Assembly: GCA_000499405.2 (NCBI GenBank)
Contig: HG738138.1
Span: forward strand, 24,333,097-24,397,096
Reading direction: 5' to 3'
Source: Onchocerca volvulus
Taxonomy: Eukaryota > Nematoda > Chromadorea > Rhabditida > Onchocercidae
Length of the DNA stretch: 64,000 bases
Shown: positions 12,050-24,891 of the stretch, piece by piece
Layout: every line of letters begins with the position of its first letter
How positions within the stretch are numbered: position 1 is the stretch's first letter
Position numbers and translations under genes: made by a program
Notes under the pieces: model-generated
Told to the model about the DNA's origin: nothing
The model's database searches: none
Seen by the model: only the letters and a program-made list of their open reading frames with translations

Positions 12050-14490
12050 GTATGTATTTCACTTTAATAATTGCTGAATTATGCCATTCAGTTCGTTGAT
12101 CATCGTAATCAGTATTCGAAATTTAGCTTTTATTAATTTCCTTATTGATTAAGAATATTTTTAAAGAAGAACGGCAGGATTTGGAAAGTTGAAGATGAAT
12201 AGAATTGTGGATTGAGATTCTTCAGGACATCAGAAAAGTCTAGTAAAAGTTTTGATTTTTGAAATCTTTTAATGCATTGGTTCTAATATTGATTTTAGTA
12301 TGAATTTCGGTTGATTTATTGTGAATAATTTCTTATTAATTAATGGTTTTTTGCTACAATCTACAGTTTGGTTTTGCCCATAATCTGTTTTGTTTGTTTT
12401 CTACAGTTATCATATCATTAACTGTTAAAAAATAAACGAAGGCTTGAATGGTCAGCAAGATATTAACAAATATATAATTGTTAAGAATTTTTATAAAAAG
12501 AATTTTTTTCGTTGATAATTTTGCCAAAGTTAAAATATTTATGAAATTTGTATGAATGATATATAGGAAACTTAAAATTTATATAATTCTCTCACAACCG
12601 ACTGAATATTTTTAAATTTCTCTGATTTATGTCTTATATTTATAATAATTATAGCAAAAATAAAAGAAAAATTAAAAGGACTAAAAATAGGCTTTTTTCA
12701 TTTTCTTGTTTCGTCTCAGCTCACACCCTTCCCCTTGAAAATTTCATTTCATGCACTTTAGAAATCAAATGAAAAAAATCAAATATTTTTTGATGTATAA
12801 AATGAAATGAACTCATAATAAATTATTTATTTCTTATTCACTGGAATCAATTTTTATCTTACCGCTCTTTTTATATTATTATTTACAATATATGATGTGA
12901 TGAGTTTTTTAATAATCTAATAGAATTTGATGATTTGCAAATTAAAATTGATGCATTGAATTCGTGAGCAAACGATTGGTTCATTTTGGATAATAACAAT
13001 GGGAAATGAGTTTTAATAATATTAAACTTAGCGCATTTCTTCATGCATATATTTTTTTTTTTTTTTCATTTTGATGAACAACTCATAACATGAACTGTAA
13101 TGTTATTAAGATCTTAGGTCAGAAATCAATATTAATAATAGATAGCAAATTTGATGAGGAATTGTTGCTTTGGATTGAATTTGAATGGATTATCAATTTT
13201 TCCAAATCTTTCAAAAAAAAAAAAAAAGAAAAAACAAAAAGAAAAAAACAAAAAAAAAAGCAAACAAACCTAGCAGCCGAACATATTTATTTCAAAAAAT
13301 CCTTGGGGAAAAATGAAATAAATATGGTAATCTTTATTTTGGCTTTTATGAAACTTCGATTTTTTTTTTTTTTTTGATTTTTGTTTATACCATTCCGAGT
13401 CTATAAGAAAAAAAAAAGTACCATTCTGAGGCCATGAAAGCTTCTCATTCATTTGCTTATTTATTGATTTTTTTTAGATATAATTACTCAAATTGGTACC
13501 TAAATGGCTATTTTCTCATCTTTAAGACATGAAATTCCAATAAGACTTCTGTCGGAGCGAAATGTCAACATAATCCAAATAGCAAAAATTCCAATATTTC
13601 GCAAACAAATGCGTCACTTATCCATATCGCGACACAATGGCCTTTGTTCTTTCATCTTTCAAACTCTTAATATAGCTCATGAATATTTTCGAAAAGGTTG
13701 TAAAAAACATGCTAATTATGTGAAATGTTATAAAGATTAATGATTGTGTGTATATTGTCTAAAAGAGTGGGTTGAAAAATCGTGTTATTTGTCAGAAAAT
13801 GTTACAATGACTAAAGCTTTGTATGCTTTATTTAAAATGTTTAAAGCATTGTCTAATCTCTCTTATCTTTTGGTCCTTGTCATGATATCAAACCTTTTTT
13901 TGTACAATTAATATGCTATAAATTTTCGCTTACAATCAATACCAAGAATTATCCACATGAAAAAGGAACTTTTTTGAGTCAACATCATCAATATTCTACA
14001 AATATCAATGTTACAGTTCAATGTCTTGAGCATTAGTGTTAGCTACGATTTAATTCCAATTCGATTTCGCGAAAATTTAACAATTTTCAACAGTACAAGC
14101 GAGAATTTAGCAAGAGTAGAAGCAGTTGGAATAGCGAAAAAAAAAAAAACGAAAAAACGGAAAGTACAACAACGTATCGAGTAAAATTCAAAAGACTGTT
14201 AGTACATTTTATTGTTTACAGTTATTATTCATTTAATCTTTTCTATTATATTGTTTATTTTAATTTTTTTATTAGTTTGTATGTTATTCCATATTGTAAA
14301 CATAATAAAAGCTATTTGTTGACCTGATGAAATGACAATAGCAAGTGTGACATTTCCAATCTCATCATTGGATTTTAAACCAAAGTACAAACTATCAGAA
14401 TTTTTTTTCCCCAACAACTTCTTAATAAATCGATTTCCCCATATTATACATATTATACATAAAATTGATTTTTTTTTTTTTTTTTTCAGA
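12050..14490. other. Intergenic, AT-rich, no supported gene
   Basis: The stretch is simple AT-rich sequence with poly-A/poly-T runs (13052-13067, 13214-13260, 13361-13375). An ATG at 13504 follows a TTTTTTTTAG acceptor-like site and opens 78 codons, but the product has no recognisable motif. I list this stretch as intergenic. Confidence 0.4.
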
Positions 14491-17400
14491 ATGGATGCAA
14501 TAACAGAATCGCCCGGACGATATTGGCCTATATCGAGCAAATATGATGCGATCGATAGAAAATATAAATTTTTTAAGGCGTAAGTTGTCTTCTATTATTA
14601 AAGTTGTTTGGACAGAGTTCAAGAAATAGAAGATTTCCTGTTAGAAATTTTAACTTGGAATAATATTTCTTCAAATTAGATTGTATTTCAATTGAATTGA
14701 AAATTTTACAGAATATTTTTTCTATTTATTCTTAAAACTTCTCATTCCTAATCAGTTTTAGTTGTCATGCTAAGCAGATGCAAAGATATTACCCATTAAA
14801 AAAACTTGGTCAATGTTCTTACTCATCTAAACAACCTCGTGCTACTACTTTTTTAAAATCCCAGGTGATTCAATTTTCATATCGATGTAGCAATTTAGAC
14901 TTGCTCTTTACTATATTTTGTTTTATTTCATCTGTCAACAAAAGAATAAAGCGAAAATTTTCAGATTTTAATCGCAAATGAAATGGCCGAATTTACGACC
15001 AGTCCAAATGTCAAGAAGGTATTTTCTATCATACAGTATTAGGAAATATAATTTAGCATCATAAGCTATTGAAAATGAATTTAATGAAAATCTTTCTAAC
15101 TATAATTTATTTAAAAAAAAAATACTAGATCAACGATTTGCCGGATGATGTATTGTTGATAATATTTGATTATTGTCATCCGATTGATCTGATTCATTGT
15201 TTCTCGTTGGTTTCTCGCCGTTGGAATTATTTGGCTAATCATAGCGCTTTATTTACCGAAGTTCGAGTATTAATTAACGATCTCTCATTGAAATATGGTA
15301 GTGTAAAAAATTTCTTTCGGAGAGTAAGTTTTATGCAACGATTTTTTGCTTAATAATATTTTATGCAACGATTATTTGTCCTGTAATATCTAATAATCAA
15401 TAAAGAAAATTTTCATAATTTATAGGTCGTAATTAATCAAAATCACGACGACAGACTTGTCATCTTGCCTTGAAATTACTTTCCTTTCGTTTATCTACTT
15501 TTGTTGACCAACAATGAGTTGAAATGTAAATATTAGTTCATTTCTTTCACATATTTTTAGACTTCGCATTATCTTCGAAAATTATGTATTCATTGTTCGG
15601 TATTCTTACCATCTGCTCAAGTTAATGCATTATTTGATATTTGTTTTCCTAATGTCATCCATCTCGATATTGGCTCTTTTAAAAGTACAAATTGAAATTA
15701 TAAAAGGCGAAATTGAAATTAAAAAAGATTACTTCAATAGAAGAGTTGTTGCGAAAAATAATAAAAATAATAAATCTTGTCAAGAACTGATTTTTTCTTT
15801 TTTTTAAGTTGAAAGATTTTTTTATCTAAATGTTTTTTTTCTTTTTTTTTTTTTTTTTTTTTTTTTGCAGAAATGAATACTACATTATTGAAAAAGTTAT
15901 CAGATTGCTTCCCGAATGTTGAAACGTTACATATGGATGAATTGGAGATAGTATGTGATTTATATTGGAAATCGCAAAAAAAGTTGCTCTAATTATTATT
16001 TAGCAGTGATGTGATTAATGTGATTATAACTATCACTACTATGATTATTCTTAAAATATTTGATTTTTTTTAATCAGTATTTTCCCAAAATTTTTTACGT
16101 TTAATTTAACAATGTGTCGGAATTTTTGGACAATATTTTATTAAATCAATTTTAATTAGTGTAATAATATTTTGAATGTTATTTCTTTTTTTTTTTTTTT
16201 TTGCAGTGTTCACTTTGTGGCAAAAATGGTGAAGAATGGAATGAAGTAGTGGAAATGTTATTTGGTGATGAGAATATTTTCCCGAAAGTACAAAATTTTT
16301 TCATGGGTAATATACAACAATATTGCAGGGAAACTGGTGCAAAATTATCGGTTTGTAAACGTCCATTAAATTTATTATACATTCATACCGGAGCAGCTAG
16401 AATAAAGTAAGTTTTTATTTTTTGTAAACTTTAAGAAAAAAAAAAGGTATTGAGTGCTATAAGGACTTTATCATTGGGATGCTTGATATTACTGATAATA
16501 TAGCTGATGATAAAATAATTCCACCAAAAAATTGTGAAATTACTTCGGCGAGAGTTACTAGCTGATGTTGACCGATTAAAAGTAATTTTATGACTTTGTA
16601 TTTTGAAGTCTTATCATTTGAAAATTGCTGATTACCTAGCTTTATCTTAAGATATTTGATCAGAATTACAACAACTGATAAATGTTTTTTATCAATTATC
16701 ATATTTTTTTTTTGATCAATTATCATATTCATTAGCATTACTAACATGTTCATTAATATTGTTGTTTTTTAGTTTTAGCGAAATTGAAACTTCTCCATGG
16801 ACTTCAACACTTACCGAACTTCATCTTGGATACTGTATTAAAAACGAAGACTTTCGATATATTGCTGATTTGCATAATTTAAAAAGATTCTCATTGGCTG
16901 CCTGTTTTTATGCTTCTGATGATGATATTGCTCCTTTAAAAGTAAGCAAAAAAAAAAATCTTCAAAAATATGGCTTAACCTTCTCAATTTTTAATTTCAA
17001 AAATAATTTCTGTACTTTTTGTGTTTTTGTAAATTTTTTTTTTATTTGCACTTTTTGTTTTTAAAGATCGCAAGAATGTATCGATTTAATATTCTTCAAA
17101 TCGTAGTGCTTTTTTTCGTTCTGAGAATTTGTTCGTACTTAATTCGATTTCAATCTTTGATATTCTGGTCATCATTTTCACAATAAACGTTATGAAACGA
17201 TTGATGTTATTATTTTGGCTTACCTTTTTTTTTTTTTCAGTAATCTTTTGATGTTGCAGAATTTGTACAATTTGGAAGAGCTACGGATGAGCTATGATTG
17301 CGAAGATAGCAATATTTCCACTGAAGGAATGATTAATTTATTCACTTTGCCAGTCGAAGAACCTGAAAAATCATTTCCATATAAACTTAAACATCTGGAA

Positions 17401-18587
17401 ATTGCATTTTTGCATGCATGCAAAACCGATCTTTTAAAAGCTATAAATCAAAAATATGTTGATTTTTTTATCATTATTCAAGTTATCACAATAATGGACT
17501 AATTTTGGTTGCACTAAAAATGAATCGCAAAAAATTATAAATTAAGATTCACGGAGAATACTTTTTGGATTAATATATTTGTTGAAGATGGAATATATCA
17601 ATGGAAAATTAAATATTAATCATTATAGTTGTCCAGAATTGAGAACACTTGGTCTATCATTCAATAAATATATGGACGATGAAGCTATGCCATTTATTAT
17701 TAATAATTTTAAGTGCATAAATTTTACCTTTTAATTTTATTTTAATTGGTTATTTTCTTCCTAAAATTTTCATTCTTTTTATTAAACAAAGCTAAATTTT
17801 CACTTTTACCATTTTGAGAATCAATTTGGTATTGAAAAGTAAACTTCAATTCATATTTCATACATTGCGATTTGCAGTCTGAAATATTAAAATTTTTTTT
17901 TTTTTTTAAATAATAGCTCCAAAAAAGCCAGCGGATAAGTTCATATCTAAAACAATTAGATTAGAATTTTTCATGTGTTAATCATTTCGAAATAGTTCTG
18001 AAGTAAAATATTTGCATGAACTATCTACATTGTAAGAAAAACAAATAATGTTTCTTTTTTTTTTTCAGACATTTAGTTTTTTTGGATTTAAGCCATCTTG
18101 GAGATTGCTATAAGGATGAAGTTTGGAATAATTTAAACAACGATAATTTGCCTAATTTACATCTTCTCAAACTTCATGGAAATAAGGTAATTGTGTATCA
18201 GGAAATGATCAAAATAATGGATAACATTCATTTCTTATTTTGATATAGAATTTGCAAATTACAAAATTTATTTAATTTTCTGATAGTTTAAAATTTTTTA
18301 TGCATAATCGAGAATAATTGCAATCGACTATGACAGTAAATAAAAATCAATGCTGAAAATGAGGTAGTTTTTTTTTTTATTTTTTTTTTAAGGTTAATAT
18401 TGCAACTTTACAACGCCTGAATTTGAAACGGCCCAAATTGTTAATTTCAACCAAACGGAATTATTTTATTAATTGGACCGAAACTGAATTTGATTATGTT
18501 TTTAATGATATTTTTGATGGTGATATTATAGCTATAGTGAACGATTTATGCCAAATTGAAGGATTGCATGATTTCACAATAGACTAA
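14491..18587 (+). CDS. F-box and leucine-rich-repeat protein
   Basis: Twelve exons with matching phases (14491-14579, 14762-14864, 14965-15018, 15129-15323, 15561-15684, 15871-15950, 16207-16406, 16773-16941, 17260-17457, 17588-17712, 18069-18186, 18393-18587) encode 549 aa. Exon 4 carries a clear F-box (about residues 83-130): INDLPDDVLLIIFDYC, then FSLVSRRWNYLANHSALF. Later exons carry irregular leucine-rich repeats, such as LTELHLGYCIKNEDF, LKRFSLAACF, LEELRMSYD, LRTLGLSFNKYMDDEAM and LVFLDLSHLGDC. F-box proteins of this type bind SKP1 in SCF ubiquitin ligases and use the repeats to hold substrates. The substrate here is unknown and I assign no orthologue. The start ATG is one base after a poly-T/CAG acceptor (14471-14489), a likely trans-splice site. 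A short CSLCGKNGEEW segment (exon 7) is unusual but not a full zinc site. Confidence 0.85.
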
Positions 18588-20400
18588 TTTATGTTAGTTT
18601 ATTAAACCAATTAAACGATATAAAATTTATTTTTCATTTATTTTATTCTTATTTTTTATTTTTTAGTAATCTATTTTCTACTTCCCAGTTATTGATTTGT
18701 GCTATTTCATAAATTTTTCGTCAGTTTTTTTTTTTTTTAATAATTTGTTATCAAAAAATATACACATGTCATTTTCAGTTACAACAACATTGGTATCAAT
18801 ATTTTGATGCGTTCATCGTCAATTACGTTTTTATGATGAGAAGTCAAAAATTGGAAATGAATTAATTCGAAATGAGCCATACTTTATTTTCGACCCATTT
18901 AGAATTAATTAATTTCAAATTCTAAATCAAAATTTAAATATCATTCAATTCCATTCACACTAGAAACAGTGGTAATAAATGTATTATACATAGGCAAGTC
19001 ACTTCAGTGATAGAGGAGAAAGTAAATAGAATACTTAAAATTATATAATTTTTAGAATATTAAATGAATAAACGATTAAAGATGCAAAACTTTTACTGAG
19101 CAAATTTACAGCATATGCAATGGAATTTTGCGCATACAAACAAATGAAAGAATTAATTCGCGATTACTTTGCTAAATATCGAATTAAATCATCGCAAGCA
19201 TTTTAATGGATTACTTGAAGTTCGATGAAAAGTTGAAAAATTAATTAATTTAATATTTGCTTATTAGCTAAAGCGCTTCACTTATCTTTTAGCTTCTTCT
19301 GTGCGGAGTAAAATCAATAACTTGAGCAAAGACGCTATTTCAAAATTAATTTCAAATTTTTTTTCAAAAAAAAAAGTGAATCAAAAGTAGTTTAGTATTG
19401 TATAAAATAAAAAGCAGCGGAATTAATTAAAATTTCCATGAAGAAATGAAAAGCGTTAGTTACTGTATTTATTTATACTATAATTATACTGTAAATACTG
19501 CATAGAAAAATTAATGATACAATTCTAAGCAAAATAAAATCGATAACTGAATAAAAACACTGTTTCAGAATTGATCTGAAGTCCTCTTAAAAGTAATTTA
19601 ATAGCGTAAAAAGAAAAAAAGATCACGAAATTAATTAGGTAAAAAAAGGGGCCTTAATTACCCTATTCAATTATACCGTAATTTTATTGTAAATACTGTA
19701 TCGAAAAATTATAAATACAATGTAATCTTTCATTTCCTTTTAAATGAGCCACGACTTTTGTAAAGAATTAATTAATACGCGCGAATGTACAAAATAATAT
19801 GATTCTACCACTTTCCATCAAACACATCCGTTTCTGTCGCAACGTTGCGAATATTTTGCCGATTTCCACATATTGAATAATTTATTTTACAGGAATTGAT
19901 TTGATATCAGTTATGATGATTATTTGAAATAACCAATTGACAATAACGTTGAAATACATGGCTTGTGACTTTTATATACAGTAAGACTATAATTTGACAA
20001 TCCTCGGGGACAATTGTCTTAAGGAGGATGAAGCTATATTATCGGCATGATCATTTCTTATCATATTCACTACGGTGTAAAATCTGATAGCCTGAAGTAA
20101 AAGTTCTGGAATCTTTCCAATCGAATTCTTACAGAATCTAGATTAGCATGCAAATAGATGAATCCTCAGCTACCTTATATCAATATTATCATTATCATTC
20201 CCGATCACTAGTTCCACAAGCACGTAAACATCACGATTCATGTGTCAGCTGTCAAGCATTCTGTTACGATTGGTGATGTGTCTACATTTATCATTGCTTC
20301 ATTTCGTCTGATAGATGGAAATTTTGATAATGAAGCATCTGAATGGTTATAATTGATAATTTCTGTAATCTAAATTCAAAGTTTCCAATTTTTTTTCCAT
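18588..20400. other. Intergenic with a diverged tandem duplication and a possible DNA-transposon end
   Basis: Blocks at about 19300-19515 and 19530-19712 are diverged direct copies; both run from a GTAAAATCAATAACT-like string to ACTGTAAATACTG-AT-GAAAAATTA. At 19977-20030 the string TACAGTAAGACTATAATTTGACAATCCTCGGGGAC resembles a pogo/Tigger-type terminal repeat, but no partner end was found. No gene is visible. Confidence 0.35.
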
Positions 20401-20439
20401 TATAGATAAATAATATCAGTTTTAGTCGCACTTATTGAT

Positions 20440-20828
20440 GCACGACGGTCATCACATTGAACCTAGTTTAATCACTATTATTGTTGCTAACCGCATCTTT
20501 TACCCAAGAAGAGAGAGAGATGGGGGAAAAAGGAGAATCGCAGAAAAAAAGATAGGCGGAGGCTAACCGTATCTTTTACTCAAAAAGAAAGATGGGAGAA
20601 AAAAGGAGAATAACAGAAAAAAGGTAGGCGGATCCAATAAACTCCACCTACTCACCTATTTTCACTTGTCACGGATGTGAAACGTGAAAAAACTGTGACC
20701 ATCTTTACTTAAAAAGAAGGTCGGTTGGAGTAGAAGGTTGTATCAAAATTTGAAAAAAATCGGTTGAGAACTTACCGGAGATCGGGCGTCAGGAACAGGT
20801 AGCATTTACATTTTTATTTATATATAGA
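20440..20828 (-). mobile_element. Helitron 5'-end fragment (minus strand)
   Basis: Read on the minus strand from 20828, it begins A|TCTATATATAAATAAAAATG and continues GTAAATGCTACCTGTT, the 5' signature of a Helitron (TC start after a host A). It shares the next 300 bases with the plus-strand copy at 24551: CGGTAAGTTCTCAACCGAT, CACGTTTCACATCCGTGACA, GGTGGAGTTTATTGG-TCCGCCTACC, then GTAAAAGATACGGTTAGC and CTAGGTTCAATG. A block of about 85 bases, from the CCGCCTA motif to GGTTAGC, is tandemly doubled (20490-20575 and 20560-20640). No 3' end could be identified. Confidence 0.65.
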
Positions 20829-21802
20829 TAGATTCTATGATACTTTGATTATTTTGTCATACTATCTTAGAAAATACTTCGACTTTTCCGATATCTCCTT
20901 CGTAAAATGACTATCCGAATAGATTTATTGATTTTCCATCAATAAAAAAAAATGTCAACAAAATATAAGATCAAAAAAATAAAAAAAAAAGCAGTGAGAA
21001 CATAAGAACAAAAGCAAAAAAAATTAAGTTAATTAAACTGAAAAACAAAACATAAAAATTTCACAAACAAAATGATTCCCAAAAATCATCACACTATGAT
21101 TAGGAAAAGTTATTGGAGAAAACGTCTAATAAAAAAGATCAATTTCTTTCTTCAGTCATATTAAAATTCATATCATCTTATAATGGATAGCGAAACTATT
21201 TGAGATTTTGAGATGAAGGACTCTAAAAATTACAATCGTTTTAATCGATTTGGATTATATATTTTGAAAGCGAATATCATCAATGTTTGATCCATCATCA
21301 TCGCTATCTTGAGTTTCATCAGTTTCTGGAAAACTAATGTCTCAAAAGAGATTTGATAACAAAATACAGTAAATCATGGAAAAGTATATTCGCAAAAAGT
21401 ACTTGAAAATTCCAGAAGTTAATAATGCTCAAGATGAATTTAAATGATTTTTTACATTTTCCAACACTGAGTATCATTAAAAAACAAAGAAATCCTACAA
21501 TAATTTATAACAGTATGATGGCCTAAAAATGCTACCACAAAATGTAATTTTTTATTCCATTTTCATTTAATATATGATAGCTTTTCACCTTTTCAATGTT
21601 TATAAAAATTTTCCTTATTTTATGCTGTACATTTTGTTTATGCATATGTGTTATTTCACAAACCTTGTTCCTTCATACTCACATACGTACCTAATCCTTC
21701 TTTCAGGTAATGAATTCCCACCTAATCTTTAGGATCAGTTAAGAATTAGGTTTCCTAAAGTTTATTCAACTTAGCTTTGATAGAGTAAATGCACGATAGC
21801 AA
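20829..21802. other. Intergenic and EIF1AD 3' flank
   Basis: No gene is visible. The stretch is AT-rich with poly-A tracts near 20943-21010. On the minus strand, AATAAACTTT lies about 40 bases past the EIF1AD stop (complement of 21758-21767) and is a candidate polyadenylation signal. Confidence 0.35.
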
Positions 21803-23118
21803 TTAAATGAATTTTTCGGATATGCAATATTTTAAACATAGACAAATTTGAAGAGAACCTGGTAGATCGGAAAAATCGCTCATCGAATTGTCCTCATTCT
21901 TCTTTTCATCATTCTCGTCACATTCATCGTCATCATCTGTATCGCTAGATGGTAGCATATCATCATCGATAACATCATGTCTTATCGCATCACCAATAAC
22001 AATACCTCGTTTTGCTTCACGAATTATACCTTCTGCATATACTTCGAATCTAAAAAACCAATTGCTTGAAAACAGTAGATACTGAATGCAACTTTTTTTT
22101 CATCAACACAACATTAGATTTTTTTTCTCGTACTAAAATTATCCTGGCATCTTCCATGGATTTCCATTTCATATATTTACATTCCCTTTTAGAATCGTAC
22201 CTAATGCTTCAGACAATCAAAAAGTCGTACAATGTACATTATAAGATATAAATATGTAAATGATAATGCAAAATTAATAAATAAGATGGAATATAGTAAA
22301 TCTGGTAAAATTTCATTAAATGAAGAAATGAGCATTTCTATGAAATGAAATGCGAACCTTTTGGGCCATATTTTCTGTTCCCTTAGATATAATATATTTT
22401 CGTTATCCAAAATTTGTGTGATTTCTGCCTTCACTTTAACACCTTCTTCTATCGGCATCACAAAAGCAAAACTACCTCGTTTGATATAAATTGTTTCTCG
22501 GAATTTTTTTGGCATACTTACTAAATATTTCTCACCCTTTTCATCATCTACCTGAAATAAACTGTTGCATTCATCGATAAATTTAGCTAAGAAAATGACT
22601 ATTTGTATATAGTTAAAATGGATCATGGCTTATATTTGTAAAAATTTTGAAAATTAAAATGCATTTCTGCAAGCTACTTATTCAACATTGATTTAAGATA
22701 CTTCTGTGCATATTTCAATGTAGAATTTGTAAACAAAGAAATTGTAAACAAATTCAATATTGAAATATGCACAGAAGTATCCTAAATCGTGAACAAATTC
22801 AACATTAAAATGTACACAGAAACGGTCTTAAATCTATTTTAAATAAAAATTTAGAAATTTCAAGTTAAATCAGATTCAATTCGATGTATGCCGATTATGC
22901 ATCTAAAATAGTGAATTATATAGTTCGTATGATAGAGAATTGTAGAAAGAAATCCAAAAATTTTCAAATCATCGATTATAAATAATTTTCGGTCTAACCT
23001 CGTGTAAATTCCTTCCCGGAGATCCCAGAATACATGCGATGAGTTCGTTCTCCTTCGGTACAAATAATTCACTTTCGGCTTGTTTCATTACAAAACGTTT
23101 CTTAGTGGTGAGAGACAT
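21803..23118 (-). CDS. EIF1AD: EIF1AD, eIF1A-domain RNA-binding protein
   Basis: Three minus-strand exons (23118-22999, 22551-22358, 22049-21803) encode 186 aa. The protein opens with MSLTTKKRFVMKQ, followed by ELIACILGSPGRNLHEV, then KYLVSMPKKFRETIYIKRGS and MPIEEGVKVKAEITQIL. This is the OB-fold S1/IF1-type domain (about residues 20-110) and follows human EIF1AD closely (PGNNLHEV, LVSMPSKYRKNIWIKRG, PIEEGEKVKAEI). The tail is acidic (DDDDECDENDEKK), as in the family. EIF1AD is a nuclear RNA-binding relative of translation factor eIF1A, linked in mammals to late 40S maturation. The ATG at 23118 gives the conserved N-terminus; the frame is open further upstream but has no ATG. Intron 1 holds a fold-back repeat. 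The last exon could splice at CCAG|GTTCTC, but reading through gives an in-frame stop at 21803. Confidence 0.9.
22692..22835. repeat. Palindromic fold-back in EIF1AD intron 1
   Basis: The segment starting TTTAAGATACTTCTGTGCATATTTCAATGTAGAATTTGT (22692-22730) is followed, after a spacer of about 18 bases, by its near-complete reverse complement (CAAATTCAATATTGAAATATGCACAGAAGTATCCTAAA, 22749-22786). A third, more diverged arm (CAAATTCAACATTAAAATGTACACAGAA...) is at 22796-22835. Transcribed as intron RNA it could form a long hairpin. Confidence 0.75.
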
Positions 23119-23289
23119 AATTGGTATTGTAGATGATAACGTTTGTATACTTGTACTAGGAGCGCAATTATAATATGATGAATATGACAATACAGCGACA
23201 GCCCAAGAGTTAAACAGTTCTACAGTTTCAGAAATTTGAAAATAAAGAAATCGGAAATTGTTTTAATTCAAGATTCTGCGCTTTTAAAC

Positions 23290-23790
23290 TATGTCAGTGT
23301 ACGAAAATCCTGACCCTTTAAATCCTTTCTGCGCTCCTCCTTACCTGATCTACTAAGTGTTGCCTCATGATTGGTTGTTCTCATTTTGTTTATCTGTAAA
23401 TAGGAGCGTTTTGGCGGTAAGTATGTTTATCGTCCTTTTGAAACTATGTCGCGTCACATGACCTTTAGTATTCTTTGTTTACAACAATTGTTGTGATGCA
23501 CTTCGACATATTTCGGCTTTCGCCGAGATTCCCGACCGAAAAAATCAATGCCTTCAGATAGAGTCTTTTTCAGCCGCACATCTTTTTTGATGGCATTCAT
23601 TTTTCTTGATTCTATATTTTTGTCTGGATCTTTAGTCATTTCCTTCGTTCTTTTATGTACTTCTTTCGTTGTTCTAGATGATTCGTCAAGTAGCGCAAGA
23701 GTCTTGGTCAATCGACAAAATGAGAAGCTGCCTAAGAAAAATAATAAGAACCGAGGAAGACATTGATCAAATTCAAAACTTGCAATCATA
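23290..23790 (-). mobile_element. Decayed BEL/Pao 3' end and LTR (minus strand)
   Basis: On the minus strand, 23700-23490 encodes a relative of the basic tail at 2000-2165 (TKDPDKNIESRKMNAIKKDV against TMDPDENIISRKRSAIKNDV). It is followed by a worn polypurine tract and an LTR that matches 2166-2330 (ACTAAAGGTCATG, ATAAACATACTTACCGCCAAAACG, TGAGAACAACCAATCATGAGGCAACAC). It is truncated near 23290, about 170 bases upstream of the EIF1AD start codon. It is non-functional. Confidence 0.6.
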
Positions 23791-23799
23791 GATTAGAGA

Positions 23800-24545
23800 A
23801 GAAACCAGTGCATGCAAACACGAATCGACTGTTCGAAGAAACAGAAAAAGCTCTAGCCAGAAGAAAGTGGCAGGGATTAAAGAACGACAATATTCCAAGA
23901 GAAATCTAGAAAAGGAGTCTAAGTAAAACTCAGTCAAAAGAAGGAGAAAATCAAACAAGAAGAACAGATCAATTTTAGGAAAACTCTGCAGCGTTCGAAA
24001 AGAAATCAAAAAAGAAAATCCAAATCAAAATTCAGCCAAGAAAAGATCTTGTTCATTTTGTAACAAGAATCATTGAGATGACGAATATCAAGCTTATTCA
24101 TCGCGAAACAATGGATGAAACGTTTGAGAGAACTCTAACGGATAGAAATTTACTATTTTTGCAATTCCAATATAAAAAAAAAAATAGCCTCAAATCATAA
24201 TTATTATGTTTTAAATAAAGTCAAGCAAGAAAGAAGCGCATAGCGCTGAAATTTTAATCTTTATTGTGCAATCACTTGGTTGAAATTGAGTTTTTTTGGA
24301 TCTCAGTGCTGGGAATAAGGAACTATTTGGAGACATCATTATAAAGTGACATTAAATCCTCGCATCACGTATTAGGATGGCATCATAGGTGGTACTTTCA
24401 TTACACCAGTCGTTAAAAGTGCTAATGCTTGGACTACACTCTCCTAGTAGATTCAAATTACAGTATTCGTACAATTATAGAATTTCAAATTGTCATACAT
24501 TTCTTGTAGAAAGAAATAATTGTTATAAATAAAGAGTGCTAATCT
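23800..24545 (+). mobile_element. Decayed BEL/Pao gag fragment (plus strand)
   Basis: This is a second copy of the block at 430-1130, with stretches such as GATCAATTTTAGGAAA, GAAAAGATCTTGTTCATT, GAAGCTTGTTC-type zinc-knuckle sequence (FCNKNH then DDEYQAYSSRNN) and GTGCTAATGCTTGGACTACACTC. It contains many stops. It lies tail-to-tail with the minus-strand 3' piece at 23290-23790, so the two are not one intact element. It ends at the Helitron start (24551). Confidence 0.55.
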
Positions 24546-24550
24546 TGTAA

Positions 24551-24856
24551 TCTATATAAATAAAAATGTAAATGCTACCTGTTACTAATCACAGATCTAC
24601 GGGAAGTTCTCCACCGATTGTTTTCAAATTTTGACACAATCTTGTACTCCAACAGACTTTCTTCATGAGTTATATGGTTACTTTTTTTCACGTGTCATGT
24701 CCGTGACAACTGAAAATAGGTGAGGAGGTGGAGTTTATTGGCTCCGCCTACCTTTTTTTCTGTCATTCTCCTTTTTCCTCCCATCTCTCTCTCTCTTCTT
24801 GAGTAAAAGATACGGTTAGCAATAATAATAGAAATTAATCAATAATAAAAACAAAA

Positions 24857-24891
<35 letters not shown>

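Noticed and set aside
13504..13740. 78-aa gene with an acceptor-like site before its ATG
   Set aside because: The composition is ordinary for random AT-rich DNA, and there is no motif and no further exon. I left it out of the gene list.
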